Positions 25,555-33,398 of a stretch of DNA of 39,511 nt are shown here, one piece after another. The notes under the pieces were generated by a model, which was not told the DNA's origin, did not search any database, and saw only the letters and a program-made list of their open reading frames with translations. Origin of the DNA: JAZRZI01 sp045601325 (GTDB lineage: Bacteria; Bacillota_I; Bacilli_A; RFN20; CAG-826); contig JAZRZI010000034.1 of NCBI GenBank assembly GCA_045601325.1, positions 1-39,511 on the forward strand, written 5' to 3'. A program made the translations under genes and the position numbers. Position 1 is the first letter of the stretch. Every line of letters starts with the position of its first letter.

Positions 25555-26676
25555 TTAAAATAATTTATCAAACGTGTCTTGTCCAAATAATGTAATAAAA
25601 GCCTCTTTAGGTGTATGTCCATCTAATGAAAATAGAGATGATTCGATTAATATTTTGTTGATTTGAAAGATATCATCTTGATTGTAACCATCTATTGATT
25701 TTCCTTTAGGAAAGAATTTTCTTATTTGTTTATTAAGGTTTTCAACTGATGCTTTTTGATTTGACTTAAAGGCATCACAAAAGAACAAATAAGTCCTTTG
25801 GATGCCAGTTTCTTTTGAAAATTCAATTCCTACAATGTTAGAGAAACATGGATCTCTATCTGTGAGAATAGAAGGAAAAATTTCATTGAATTTCTCAAAA
25901 CCTATCTTAGATTCGATATTGTTGAATATTTCTACAACTTTTTCAGAATCTTTGTCTTTAATAATCCAAAAGAAAGGAAAGTGAATTTCGGGTATAATGA
26001 TTACAAGGATAGAACATCTATCCGTGACTATAGAACCAAGAAAATCCATTTGAGAGGTCATCTCATTGATGTGGCTCTTCTTATAGGCTAGATAGTCGAT
26101 GTAAGTACGATTATTCCTGTCAATTTTCCTGTTTCCAGGATATTCGTACTTTTTAATTTGCTTTTTTCTCTTTTTATAAGTAACCGCATAAGGTAAATCC
26201 ATCTTGGATATATCAACCTTCTTTTCTTTGATATATCGATAAACTGTAGGAACAGATGCATCAATCTTAGATGAATGGACAATTGAATAAATTGATTTCT
26301 TTTCCAACAATCCTTCTTTTAGAGCTTTATTTAAAGCGCCATGCTCTTCTGGCGTTAGATTAATCCCTTTTCTAATTTCGTGAAGTTTATACTCATATTT
26401 CTTTCGAGCAACTTCAGCGTTATATCTCAACTGTGTCAAAACGCAGTCCTTATATTTGTGAGAACAATCAACGCAAACATAAGGAAATCTTTCTAATTTT
26501 TTGCATAGGATTTTGCTCTTATATTTCGCTTCTTTAGAAATGATACGATTTTTCTTAATTTCCTTTGCGATAGTAGTTGGGTCGCATCCTATTGCTTTAG
26601 CAATATCAATGCATTTTTTGCCTTGAGTAATCATACTCGATATATGTTTCCTGTTTTCAAATGTCAAATGTGACAT
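25555..26676 (-). CDS. IS30-family transposase
   Basis: 373 residues from MSHLTFENRKHISSMI. The frame is open to 26718, but AAAGGAGG lies before ATG 26676, and the remnant at 36790 starts with the same MSHLT. An N-terminal helix-turn-helix is seen (KCIDIAKAIGCDPTTIAKEIKKNR). A Cys cluster follows (CKKLERFPYVCVDCSHKYKDC split over residues about 59-80). The DDE catalytic core has Asp in SQMDFLGS, Asp in LTDRD and Glu in ASVENLNKQIRKFFPKGKS. The mRNA leader can form CTCCT/AGGAG, hiding the ribosome site. Confidence 0.93.
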   Translation of the reverse strand: MSHLTFENRKHISSMITQGKKCIDIAKAIGCDPTTIAKEIKKNRIISKEAKYKSKILCKKLERFPYVCVDCSHKYKDCVLTQLRYNAEVARKKYEYKLHEIRKGINLTPEEHGALNKALKEGLLEKKSIYSIVHSSKIDASVPTVYRYIKEKKVDISKMDLPYAVTYKKRKKQIKKYEYPGNRKIDRNNRTYIDYLAYKKSHINEMTSQMDFLGSIVTDRCSILVIIIPEIHFPFFWIIKDKDSEKVVEIFNNIESKIGFEKFNEIFPSILTDRDPCFSNIVGIEFSKETGIQRTYLFFCDAFKSNQKASVENLNKQIRKFFPKGKSIDGYNQDDIFQINKILIESSLFSLDGHTPKEAFITLFGQDTFDKLF

Positions 26677-26778
26677 AAAACAAAACCTCCTTTGCCCACA
26701 GGAGATTTCATTATACATTATTAGACTAAAATCCTATTTTTGGTTAAAACCGGAATTTACTTTAAGAATTCACGGAAC

Positions 26779-26830
26779 GTACAATAAAATGTATTATTGT
26801 ACTTGATTATGTACATATTTCTCATATAAA
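26779..26830 (+). promoter_or_regulatory. yefM-yoeB promoter with two-palindrome operator
   Basis: A long palindrome GTACAATAA-N6-TTATTGTAC (26779-26802) is followed by a short one, TATGTACATA (26808-26817). Both centre on GTAC/TGTACA, the core known from the E. coli yefM operator (long and short sites). TTGATT (26803-26808), 16-bp spacer and TATAAA (26825-26830) form the promoter, so the short site lies between -35 and -10. Confidence 0.7.
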
Positions 26831-26853
26831 ATATAGACACAGGAGGCATTAAT

Positions 26854-27105
26854 ATGAACACAACTAATATATCTGTATTAAGAAAGAACTTATTTAGTAC
26901 AGTGGATAACGTTATAGAATATAACGATCCCGTCATGGTTAGCACAAAAAAAGGTAACGCAGTAATAATATCCGAACAAGAATATAATGCGATTTTAGAA
27001 ACTATATATTTATCGTCTATTCCTGGTCTCGTTAAGCAAATTAAGGAAGGCGAAAAAGAAAATATTGATTCGATGAAAACCTATAATCCTAACGAGGAAT
27101 GGTAA
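26854..27105 (+). CDS. yefM: Antitoxin YefM (Phd/YefM family)
   Basis: 83 residues. The N-terminal Phd/YefM fold has the pattern ISVLRKNLFSTVDNVIEYNDPVMVSTKKGNAVIISEQEYNAI. It binds DNA as a dimer. The C-terminal, probably disordered segment (KENIDSMKTYNPNEEW) neutralises the toxin. AGGAGG lies 9 nt before the ATG. Autorepression through the two palindromes upstream is expected. yoeB starts 1 nt after its stop. Confidence 0.93.
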   Translation: MNTTNISVLRKNLFSTVDNVIEYNDPVMVSTKKGNAVIISEQEYNAILETIYLSSIPGLVKQIKEGEKENIDSMKTYNPNEEW

Positions 27106-27106
27106 C

Positions 27107-27370
27107 ATGTGGGTAATCAAATTCACTAAACAAGCAGAAAAAGACAAAGAATCTTTAAAAACTGCTGGTCTTGATTCGAAAGCCAAAAAAATACTAAACG
27201 CAATGGCAAAAGACCCTTTTATAAATCCACCATCTTATGAAAAACTTGTTGGGGATTTACAAGGATACTACTCTAGAAGAATTAATATTAAACATCGCAT
27301 TGTATACAAAGTTTATAAGGAAATTAATACTATCGTTATTCACTCTATGTGGACCCACTACGAAAAATAG
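27107..27370 (+). CDS. yoeB: mRNA interferase toxin YoeB
   Basis: 87 residues. Ribosome-dependent endoribonuclease of the RelE fold. Residues matching the E. coli catalytic set are seen: Glu45, Arg64 (HRIVYKV), and the C-terminal His84-Tyr85. YYSRRINIKHRIVY is the family signature. All key residues are present, so it should be active when free of YefM. A two-stage hairpin terminator follows at 27401. Confidence 0.93.
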   Translation: MWVIKFTKQAEKDKESLKTAGLDSKAKKILNAMAKDPFINPPSYEKLVGDLQGYYSRRINIKHRIVYKVYKEINTIVIHSMWTHYEK

Positions 27371-27400
27371 TTAAAATTTTAAAAAGACTTAATATTAAAC

Positions 27401-27441
27401 AGTTCATCTTGATGCATCTGCATCTAACGGTGAACTTTTTT
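27401..27441 (+). terminator. Terminator of yefM-yoeB
   Basis: Outer stem AGTTCATC/GGTGAACT with one G-T pair, inner stem GATGC/GCATC, then six T (27436-27441). Confidence 0.78.
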
Positions 27442-27474
27442 GATACACAAAAGCACAACACTTTGTTCTCAAAC

Positions 27475-27498
27475 AAAAAGTGCGATTTTTCTCGCACT
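27475..27498 (-). terminator. Terminator of the DUF1538-PII operon
   Basis: AGTGCGA (27479-27485) pairs with TCGCACT (27492-27498). On the minus strand a T run follows (27479-27475). It lies 18 nt after the last PII-like gene. Confidence 0.82.
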
Positions 27499-27515
27499 CT
27501 TTAAGCATAATCAAA

Positions 27516-27845
27516 CTATTTGTTTTCTTCTGATGTCTTAGACATTCTTAAGCCAGTAACATCATCTACCGGAAGAGTAAAGGCAATACCATTACCATCA
27601 GTAGCAAATCCTGCTGCTTTGTAAATAGCGGAAAGAACTGCATCTTTAATATCTTCAGTCACTAAGATGAGAATCATTTCCTTATCAGGAGTAATGACAA
27701 CACCATATTTTTTACCAATAGCTTCGTTACCAGTACCACGAGCGTGAACAATAGTTCCACCTCTAGCGCCTACTTCACGAGCAGCGTCCATAACAACATC
27801 TGAGAATCCAGAGTTAATAAGAGCGACGATTAATTCAAATTTCAT
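27516..27845 (-). CDS. PII-like signalling protein (second copy)
   Basis: 109 residues with the ferredoxin-like PII pattern: FELIVALINSGFSDVVMDAAREVGARGGTIV, the loop HARGTGNEAIGKKYG, and ILILVTEDIKDAVLSAIYKAAG. PII proteins sense ATP/ADP and small metabolites and usually bind a membrane transporter encoded next door. Here the partner is probably the DUF1538 protein two genes upstream. The T-loop lacks the usual uridylylated tyrosine context, so control is more likely by nucleotide binding. GGAGG ribosome site; 13 nt after the first PII gene. Confidence 0.85.
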   Translation of the reverse strand: MKFELIVALINSGFSDVVMDAAREVGARGGTIVHARGTGNEAIGKKYGVVITPDKEMILILVTEDIKDAVLSAIYKAAGFATDGNGIAFTLPVDDVTGLRMSKTSEENK

Positions 27846-27858
27846 TTGTGTTTACCTC

Positions 27859-28251
27859 CTATAAGGAATCTGTTAGGAATTGATAGACAGACACTCCAAT
27901 AATGGATGTCATTGGAATAGAGAAACCAATTCCTTTATTTCTTTTACTAGCCGCAAAGAAGGCTTCTAAGTCCTTCTTAGCGTCAGGGATTGAACTTTGT
28001 TTAATAACTGAGAAGACAATATCTTTCTTATTATCTTCGACACCTAAGATGTCATACATTTGTTTAGTAGCGGTGCCTCTACCTCTTTGGACTACTTGAG
28101 CAGCACATCCATTTGATTCAAATAGTTTTAATACCGCTTCACCTTGTCCTTTATTTACGATAGTTATGAAGATAGAAAGTTTTTCTATGTCCTTTCTTTC
28201 TTCGAAAGGTTTAGGTGCAACTACTTCTTTTTTCTTTTTAAATAACGCCAT
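27859..28251 (-). CDS. PII-like signalling protein (first copy)
   Basis: 130 residues. A basic N-terminal extension (MALFKKKKEVVAPKPFEERK) precedes the PII core with SIFITIVNKGQGEAVLKLFESNG, the RGRGTATKQMYDILG loop, and DIVFSVIKQSSIPDAKKDLEAFF. It differs clearly from the second copy, so the two may form a hetero-oligomer or sense different ligands (inference). AGGAGG lies before the ATG. It lies between the DUF1538 gene and the second PII gene. Confidence 0.82.
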   Translation of the reverse strand: MALFKKKKEVVAPKPFEERKDIEKLSIFITIVNKGQGEAVLKLFESNGCAAQVVQRGRGTATKQMYDILGVEDNKKDIVFSVIKQSSIPDAKKDLEAFFAASKRNKGIGFSIPMTSIIGVSVYQFLTDSL

Positions 28252-28263
28252 AAAACCTCCTAA

Positions 28264-29853
28264 CTAAAAGTGAATGATTTGTGCGTCACTAGCAGTGTAA
28301 ACATGTTGACGCATAATAGATCTTGCTTTTGCTTTCTTGATGTTTTGGCTAACGCCTAATATTTGAATAGCAATAACCGGTGTAAGAGCGATTAACGCAA
28401 TAACACCGAAGGATTGGTTATAGTAATTGATTTCTGTGTCTGCTAGGCCCTTATTTGCCCCTAATGTCGCAGTGATACCAACGATCATAGGTAAAACAAA
28501 GCTGGATGACATAGGACCACTAGCAGTACCACCAGAGTCAAACGCCATAGCAGTGTAGATATCAGGACATGCAAACATCAAAACAATAGAAATAACATAT
28601 CCAGGAATCATATAGTACATAATTGAGAAATCAAATACTGTACGAATAGCGGCTAATCCAATAGCAGCGCCTACACCTAAAGATAATGTTAATAACACTG
28701 TGCCCTTTTTAATGTTACCATCGGAAATTTCTTCCATTTGTGATGTTAATACATGAACAGCAGGTTCACATAGAATAGTCACTAAGCCAATGATAAAAGC
28801 CACTAAGATGATTAACCAACTTGGTTGTACACCTAATGACTTACCAACTTCAAAACCAATTGGAGTCATAGCAGCGCCTGTACCAGTTAAGAATATAGAT
28901 AAACCAACAAATGTTAATAAGAAACCAAATAACAGCTTTAGTATCTTTGTTTTAGGTAACTTAATAAAGATTATGTTATAGACTAAGAAAATCACTAATG
29001 TAGGTGTTAAAGCAATCAACACTTCAATCATTGTGCCTAATCCACCACCTATAGGCAATAATGTGTTCATAAATGTCATGAATATATTGCTAGTTGCGTC
29101 ATCAATAACTGCATAACTAGGAATGAAATCACCACTAGAAGGCATAACAAATAATAAGATAGCGACAGTTAAGATAGGTCCAATAGACGCCATACCAACT
29201 AAACCAAAGCTATCGTTAGTAGCGTTTTTGCCACCTCTAACCATAGCGATACCAGCGCCTAACGCTAAGATGAATGGAACGGTAGCACTTCCAGTAGTGA
29301 CACCACCACTATCAAAGATAAATGGTAAGAAACTAGCTTTACTAGGATCCATAGCAACTAATGTGAGAATGCAGAATGTAATGAAATAGAATAATAGATA
29401 CCAGAGTTTAAGTGATTTGTGGAATACGATACGTAAAACACCGATAACCACAAATAAGCCAACTCCAACAGCGATACCACCTATCAGTAACACTGCGTTG
29501 ATATTCACTTGTTTAGAAACAATCATGATGCTTGGTTCAGCACATGTAATCAGCGCGCCTAATACAAAGGCAAAGACAACCACTATCCAAAGTTTCTTTT
29601 GTTTGGATAATGAACTACCCATATATTCACCAACCTGTGATAAGGATGATGACGCACCAACTTGGAAGATAGCTAAACCAACAATTAAGATAACCATGCC
29701 GATTAAAAGTAAAGCATAGTCACCTCTAGCCCATTCTAATGGAACTAGTCTACTTCCATTAACAGGAATAACGGACATTAAAATAACCAATAATATGATT
29801 GGTGTAATACTTAATGCGGATGATTTTAAAGCGTTTAGATACCTGTTTTTCAT
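28264..29853 (-). CDS. DUF1538 membrane protein, probable cation antiporter
   Basis: 529 residues with about 12-14 hydrophobic segments. Two related halves are visible: each contains CAEPSI or CEPAVH near the middle and a conserved FDSGG motif (LPFIFDSGGVTTGSATVPF and MAFDSGGTASGPMSSSF). DUF1538 proteins have, as I recall, been reported as Na+(K+)/H+ antiporters in a Halomonas species; the substrate here is unknown. The acidic pairs in the repeats would suit ion binding. First gene of an operon with two PII-like proteins, pointing to allosteric control. No ribosome site is seen at the ATG. Confidence 0.82.
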   Translation of the reverse strand: MKNRYLNALKSSALSITPIILLVILMSVIPVNGSRLVPLEWARGDYALLLIGMVILIVGLAIFQVGASSSLSQVGEYMGSSLSKQKKLWIVVVFAFVLGALITCAEPSIMIVSKQVNINAVLLIGGIAVGVGLFVVIGVLRIVFHKSLKLWYLLFYFITFCILTLVAMDPSKASFLPFIFDSGGVTTGSATVPFILALGAGIAMVRGGKNATNDSFGLVGMASIGPILTVAILLFVMPSSGDFIPSYAVIDDATSNIFMTFMNTLLPIGGGLGTMIEVLIALTPTLVIFLVYNIIFIKLPKTKILKLLFGFLLTFVGLSIFLTGTGAAMTPIGFEVGKSLGVQPSWLIILVAFIIGLVTILCEPAVHVLTSQMEEISDGNIKKGTVLLTLSLGVGAAIGLAAIRTVFDFSIMYYMIPGYVISIVLMFACPDIYTAMAFDSGGTASGPMSSSFVLPMIVGITATLGANKGLADTEINYYNQSFGVIALIALTPVIAIQILGVSQNIKKAKARSIMRQHVYTASDAQIIHF

Positions 29854-29882
29854 AATTACTTAAGATAATAACAAATAATGAG

Positions 29883-30815
29883 TTATTTTTCATTCACTTT
29901 TGGGAAAATAATAGAAAACTCTTTTGGTATAGGAGCGGTGAACTTCATCTTCTTATTTGTTAAAGGATTGATGAGTTCTAGACAATATGCATGTAAGCCT
30001 AATCTTTTAATCGGGTTACTTGGTTCACCATATTTATCATCTCCAATAATATAGTGACCACTTTCTCCTAATTGAACACGGATTTGATTCTTTCTTCCTG
30101 TATCAATGTTTACATCAAGCAATGAATAGTTATCGTTTTCTTTGATAACTCTATAATGGGTAACCGCTAATTGGCCATCACCTGGTTTTTTAGAACTATA
30201 CATCATATTTTGAGCGTTTTTCTTTAACCAAGACTTAAGTGTCCCACTAGGTTTTTCCATTTTGCCCTCTACTATCGCGTAATAGCCACGTTTAGAGACG
30301 ATGTTGTTCCATGTATCACCACTAGTGAAAGCGTCTCTTATACGTTCGCTTTTCGCAAACATTAACACACCAGAAGTATCTTCATCTAATCTATGTACGA
30401 TATATATACGATTGTGTTTATCTTTCTGTTGAACATAATCAAACACCATACGATAAGCGGTTGATCCTTTTTCATTATCACTAGGAACAGAAAGTAGTCC
30501 ACTAGGTTTATTAATAACAATCAAATCATTATCTTCATATATGATTGGAAGATTACTTCTTGTTTTCTTATGTATTGCAGAGTTAGAGATGATAACTGTA
30601 TCTCCTGGTGATAATTTAAAATCAAATTGGCTGGTAGGCGCACCATCGACAGACACTCTATGGCTTGATAATAAAGACTTAACTGAATTACGTGATTGAG
30701 ATGGGAATGTTTCTAATAAGAACTCTAAAAGACCACAGTTTCTTTTAACTGGGTATTGTTTTAAGTTCTTATAATCTTTGCTTCTATTAGTTTTCTTAAC
30801 TGCGTTTTTATTCAT
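29883..30815 (-). CDS. RluA-family 23S rRNA/tRNA pseudouridine synthase
   Basis: 310 residues. An N-terminal S4-like RNA-binding part (about 28-75) is followed by the catalytic domain with HRLDEDTSGVLMFAKS, where Asp144 is the catalytic aspartate. INKPSGLLSVPS and GRKNQIRVQLGESGHYIIGDDKYGE are family motifs. It isomerises uridines in large rRNA or tRNA; which positions cannot be decided (RluC/RluD-like). It starts 2 nt after the ATP-grasp gene and has a weak ribosome site (AAGAAAAG). Confidence 0.92.
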   Translation of the reverse strand: MNKNAVKKTNRSKDYKNLKQYPVKRNCGLLEFLLETFPSQSRNSVKSLLSSHRVSVDGAPTSQFDFKLSPGDTVIISNSAIHKKTRSNLPIIYEDNDLIVINKPSGLLSVPSDNEKGSTAYRMVFDYVQQKDKHNRIYIVHRLDEDTSGVLMFAKSERIRDAFTSGDTWNNIVSKRGYYAIVEGKMEKPSGTLKSWLKKNAQNMMYSSKKPGDGQLAVTHYRVIKENDNYSLLDVNIDTGRKNQIRVQLGESGHYIIGDDKYGEPSNPIKRLGLHAYCLELINPLTNKKMKFTAPIPKEFSIIFPKVNEK

Positions 30816-30817
30816 AA

Positions 30818-31687
30818 TTAGTTTACTTTTCTTATTACCATATCGACAATCGCACTAGCGACGTCTAAACCTGTAACCTTTTCAAATTCTTCAAAGAAGG
30901 CGTTGCTATTAATCTCACATAATATTGGATTACCATCAACATCATCTAATAAATCTATACCTGCATATTCTATATCTAACTTATCAGCAACATCTTGAGC
31001 GAACTTAAAGTATTTATCAGGATTAGTTAATGTTTGTCCATCTGCAGTGTTACCAAAGTTACTTCTAAAATCACCGGTGTTACATCTAACAAATCCCCCA
31101 AGCACTTTACCATCTATAATTAACACTCTTACGGATTTGCCAGATGCACTTGGAATATATTTTTGGAACAACACAGGGTTTCTATATATTTCCAAATATA
31201 ACTTAGCAAGTTCTTCATGGTTATTAACTTTATATACCCCCTCACCTAAAGAGCCATACACTCTTTTAACAATCATTGGGTATCCTAATTCTTTTTCTAT
31301 ATTGGATAAGAAAGATAGATTCTTATCTTGTATATCAAAATAGATAAGTGGTCCAGCATATGTATCAGGCATTCTAATACCTAAATTAGAACACCCAATA
31401 AATGTTAATACCTTGTCATCACATAACTTCATAAAATCAGGTTTATCAAATAAACGATATTCTGCTTTCTCTAATAACTTAGCTAGATATATGTCTTTAT
31501 CGAAATATAAAACAAAATCAGCCTTAGGTAGATTGATTACCGCTTTACCATCTTTGATAACTGCGAGAGTGCCATCATTAGTGAATACATCAAGATGTAT
31601 ATCTCTTTTAGAACACTCTTCAAGTAATCTATCTATCTTATATTGATTATGTCCTCTTTCTTGATTAACAATAATTAGTCCATTCAT
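30818..31687 (-). CDS. RimK-like ATP-grasp ligase
   Basis: 289 residues from ATG 31687; a start at 31705 is also open. The ATP-grasp core shows MIVKRVYGSLGEGVYKV (ATP lid), VLFQKYIP, VRVLIIDGKVLGGFVR, and the Mg-binding GIDLL and LCEINSNAFFEEFEKVTG. RimK-type enzymes join amino acids, often glutamate, to protein C-termini, cofactors or small molecules. The acceptor here is unknown. A -10-like TATTAT lies 9 nt before ATG 31687 without a ribosome site. It forms a two-gene unit with the pseudouridine synthase. Confidence 0.87.
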   Translation of the reverse strand: MNGLIIVNQERGHNQYKIDRLLEECSKRDIHLDVFTNDGTLAVIKDGKAVINLPKADFVLYFDKDIYLAKLLEKAEYRLFDKPDFMKLCDDKVLTFIGCSNLGIRMPDTYAGPLIYFDIQDKNLSFLSNIEKELGYPMIVKRVYGSLGEGVYKVNNHEELAKLYLEIYRNPVLFQKYIPSASGKSVRVLIIDGKVLGGFVRCNTGDFRSNFGNTADGQTLTNPDKYFKFAQDVADKLDIEYAGIDLLDDVDGNPILCEINSNAFFEEFEKVTGLDVASAIVDMVIRKVN

Positions 31688-31701
31688 AACATATCTATAA
31701 T

Positions 31702-31718
31702 ACATTCAAATCGAATGT
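31702..31718. promoter_or_regulatory. Inverted repeat at the RimK-like promoter
   Basis: ACATTC-AAATC-GAATGT (plus strand) overlaps the -10-like TATTAT region of the RimK-like gene on the minus strand. Possible operator; no T run supports a terminator. Confidence 0.35.
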
Positions 31719-31751
31719 TTTGCTTTAAATGTTTATTTGTTTAAAAAAATA

Positions 31752-32459
31752 TTAGAGCATGAAAATTGTTAACCACAGCAAACAATATAAGGTTGGCGTA
31801 ATTAAATTAAATATTATAAAAAAAATAGCTGTTTTTGATCTTTTGGTTTCTAGTGTTGTTTTGATTTTCATTTTTGCAAATCTATTTGCCATTACATCAT
31901 CTTTGATAATTCTTTTCTTTGTTTTTAAATATATAACGGGCGCTTTGAATTGATATCCTATTGCCTTAAAAACCATAATAACGATATTTGCAAGAGCTGT
32001 ATCACCCTTTTTTTGAACACAATAAGAACCGTCGGAATATTTTATAATTTCGCTTTCAACATTCCCCACCTTAATTTTACCAACGCACTTTTCAACTCCT
32101 CTGACAGAATAATTTGGGTTAACTGACAAATAATTCTTCGGGTATAAATAAAACATCGTTGAAAACACAGGAACAATTTCTATTAAAGGGAAAAGACAAT
32201 AAGCCAAATAAGAGTATTCAGAATCTACTATTGCACAAGCAACAACAAACGATACGCCAGAGACATAAAAAAGCAAAAAAGAAAAAAGCAATATATTCCA
32301 AGGGCAAAGTATAACTATTTTTGCCTTCAATAATGCTTTCTTTTTGATACTATCTATTTTTTCTATATCTTTAATTAAGTCTTTGTTTGATTTATTTGAA
32401 TAATACTTTGCATTGATTATTTCCTTCCATTCGAACTTATTGTTCTTATACCAATTCAT
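31752..32459 (-). CDS. Unknown membrane protein coupled to an AbiEi-like regulator
   Basis: 235 residues, family not recognised. A basic cytosolic N-terminus of about 45 residues (with NKSNKDLIKDIEKIDSIKKKALLK) is followed by hydrophobic segments at about 52-76 and 80-104. A soluble stretch of about 100 residues has SEIIKYSDGSYCVQKKGDTALANI, and a final hydrophobic hairpin spans about 208-235. Its ATG lies within the last codons of the upstream regulator (14-nt overlap) and uses a GGAGG there, so the pair is translated together, the arrangement of antitoxin and toxin. A membrane-active toxin or effector is a hypothesis. No terminator is visible after it. Confidence 0.65.
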   Translation of the reverse strand: MNWYKNNKFEWKEIINAKYYSNKSNKDLIKDIEKIDSIKKKALLKAKIVILCPWNILLFSFLLFYVSGVSFVVACAIVDSEYSYLAYCLFPLIEIVPVFSTMFYLYPKNYLSVNPNYSVRGVEKCVGKIKVGNVESEIIKYSDGSYCVQKKGDTALANIVIMVFKAIGYQFKAPVIYLKTKKRIIKDDVMANRFAKMKIKTTLETKRSKTAIFFIIFNLITPTLYCLLWLTIFML

Positions 32460-33063
32460 TCATTAGTCCTCCGTTATAAATATTCTTATAAACTTTATCT
32501 GGGAATAAAGGTAAATATTCTTTGATTAGATTGAATTTTAGATTTTTCTTTTTCACATATTCTTTAAGTTTTGATTTGAATTCGTTCAAACTTAATTCAC
32601 TGTACTTATCAATATCAATCATCATAGTCAAAAATTCAATTTCATTAACATTGTCATTTGTTATGTTAATTAATGGCTTATACATGATGATTTCATAACC
32701 ATCAACTTCAATTTTCCTTTGTCTTGTTGTGGCAGTGTTGCTCACCACTTCTATAACCGACGGTATTTGAGTTGTAAAACCATATTTGTTATACATAGAA
32801 ATTCCGGATACAAAACCAACGCTCTCACTACCTTCATACAAATATTTCTTTTCGACGAACTTGTTAATAGAAATTCTACCCTCCGTACCAAATATTGTTT
32901 TGTATGGTTTATAATACACACCATTATATAGACGTATAAGTTTGCCTTCGTCAGTAAGCCTTTTCATTTCTTGTCTTAATGCATCTTGTGATGTACATGG
33001 TAGTTCATACATGAATATTGGTTCAGCTATATCATAATTTTTGTTTATATAATCTATTAACAT
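32446..33063 (-). CDS. AbiEi-like (DUF6088-type) antitoxin/regulator
   Basis: 205 residues. An N-terminal winged-helix (about 1-60) has FMYELPCTSQDALRQEMKRLTDEGKLIRLYNGVYYKP. An AbiEi-type C-terminal domain follows with SGISMYNKYGFTTQIPSVIEVVSNTATTRQRKI and YKPLINIT. Such proteins repress type IV toxin-antitoxin operons whose usual second gene is an AbiEii nucleotidyltransferase. Here the second gene is a membrane protein instead. Strong ribosome site GAGGAGG, and a near-consensus promoter upstream with a GCGTTATCGC symmetric sequence in its spacer. The assignment is from motif memory. Confidence 0.78.
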   Translation of the reverse strand: MLIDYINKNYDIAEPIFMYELPCTSQDALRQEMKRLTDEGKLIRLYNGVYYKPYKTIFGTEGRISINKFVEKKYLYEGSESVGFVSGISMYNKYGFTTQIPSVIEVVSNTATTRQRKIEVDGYEIIMYKPLINITNDNVNEIEFLTMMIDIDKYSELSLNEFKSKLKEYVKKKNLKFNLIKEYLPLFPDKVYKNIYNGGLMNELV

Positions 33064-33103
33064 TTTGCCTCCTCACATTCTTGAAATATTTTTTTTCATT
33101 TTT

Positions 33104-33132
33104 ATTATATAGGCGTTATCGCTCTATTGCAA
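33104..33132 (-). promoter_or_regulatory. Promoter of the AbiEi-like/membrane-protein pair
   Basis: On the minus strand TTGCAA (33132-33127), 17-bp spacer, TATAAT (33109-33104). The spacer contains GCGATAACGC, a short symmetric element (GCG-N4-CGC) that could be the regulator's operator. Confidence 0.65.
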
Positions 33133-33176
33133 TTGATGATTTGATATTTGTTTCATGTAAAAACAACGAATAAAAT

Positions 33177-33386
33177 GGGGCTGTTAAAAACCTATAGCAA
33201 AACAAGACTATAACTATACAAGAACTAGAAGAGGAGGAATAGAAAATGTTTCAACCGAAATAATGCTAAATGTTTTAGGAATAAATATTGCTAAATTATT
33301 TAGATTCTATACCACGAGTAAATTTTTTCATAATAAACTAGATAAATTTGGAAATATATAAAAACGACTAGTAGGTTTTTCAACAA
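33177..33386 (+). mobile_element. Decayed transposon remnant with inverted ends
   Basis: Left end GGGGCTGTTAAAAACCTATA (33177) and an inverted, partly matching right end (rc of 33368-33386: TTGTTGAAAAACCTACTAG). Together they frame a fragment about 210 bp long whose inside is only the C-terminus of a transposase. This looks like an internally deleted element. The left-end sequence recurs, with one extra base, in the hairpin at 117-138. Confidence 0.5.
33188..33361 (+). pseudogene. C-terminal transposase fragment (IS1182-like)
   Basis: 57 codons with no start, opening after an in-frame TAA: KPIAKQDYNYTRTRRGG, then IENVSTEIMLNVLGINIAKLF, then a basic tail ending KLDKFGNI. The order basic box, V-x-x-E-x-x-L, helical N-I-x-K end is that of IS1182/IS4-type transposase C-termini. 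Family assignment is tentative. It lies beside the truncated AlbA_2-type gene and may have caused that truncation. Confidence 0.5.
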
Positions 33387-33398
33387 GTGAACTTGTTG

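Larger units (their letters stand above)
25357..26775 (-). mobile_element. Complete IS30-family insertion sequence
   Basis: A 39-bp perfect inverted repeat bounds the element: 25357-25395 on the left and 26737-26775 on the right, starting CCGTGAATTCTTAAAG and ending in AACCAAAAA. It contains one transposase gene on the minus strand. The left end carries several extra copies of an ATTCCGGTTT motif. The flanks show no clear short direct repeat. It sits 4 bp from the yefM operator. A diverged relative is at 36690. Confidence 0.88.

Noticed and set aside
25351..26785. Target-site duplication of the IS30 element
   Set aside because: Flanks AAAAAT and AACGTA share no convincing 2-4 bp direct repeat.
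26757..26945. Minus-strand frame across the IS30 end and the yefM promoter
   Set aside because: It overlaps the yefM operator, promoter and coding start; these explain the sequence better.
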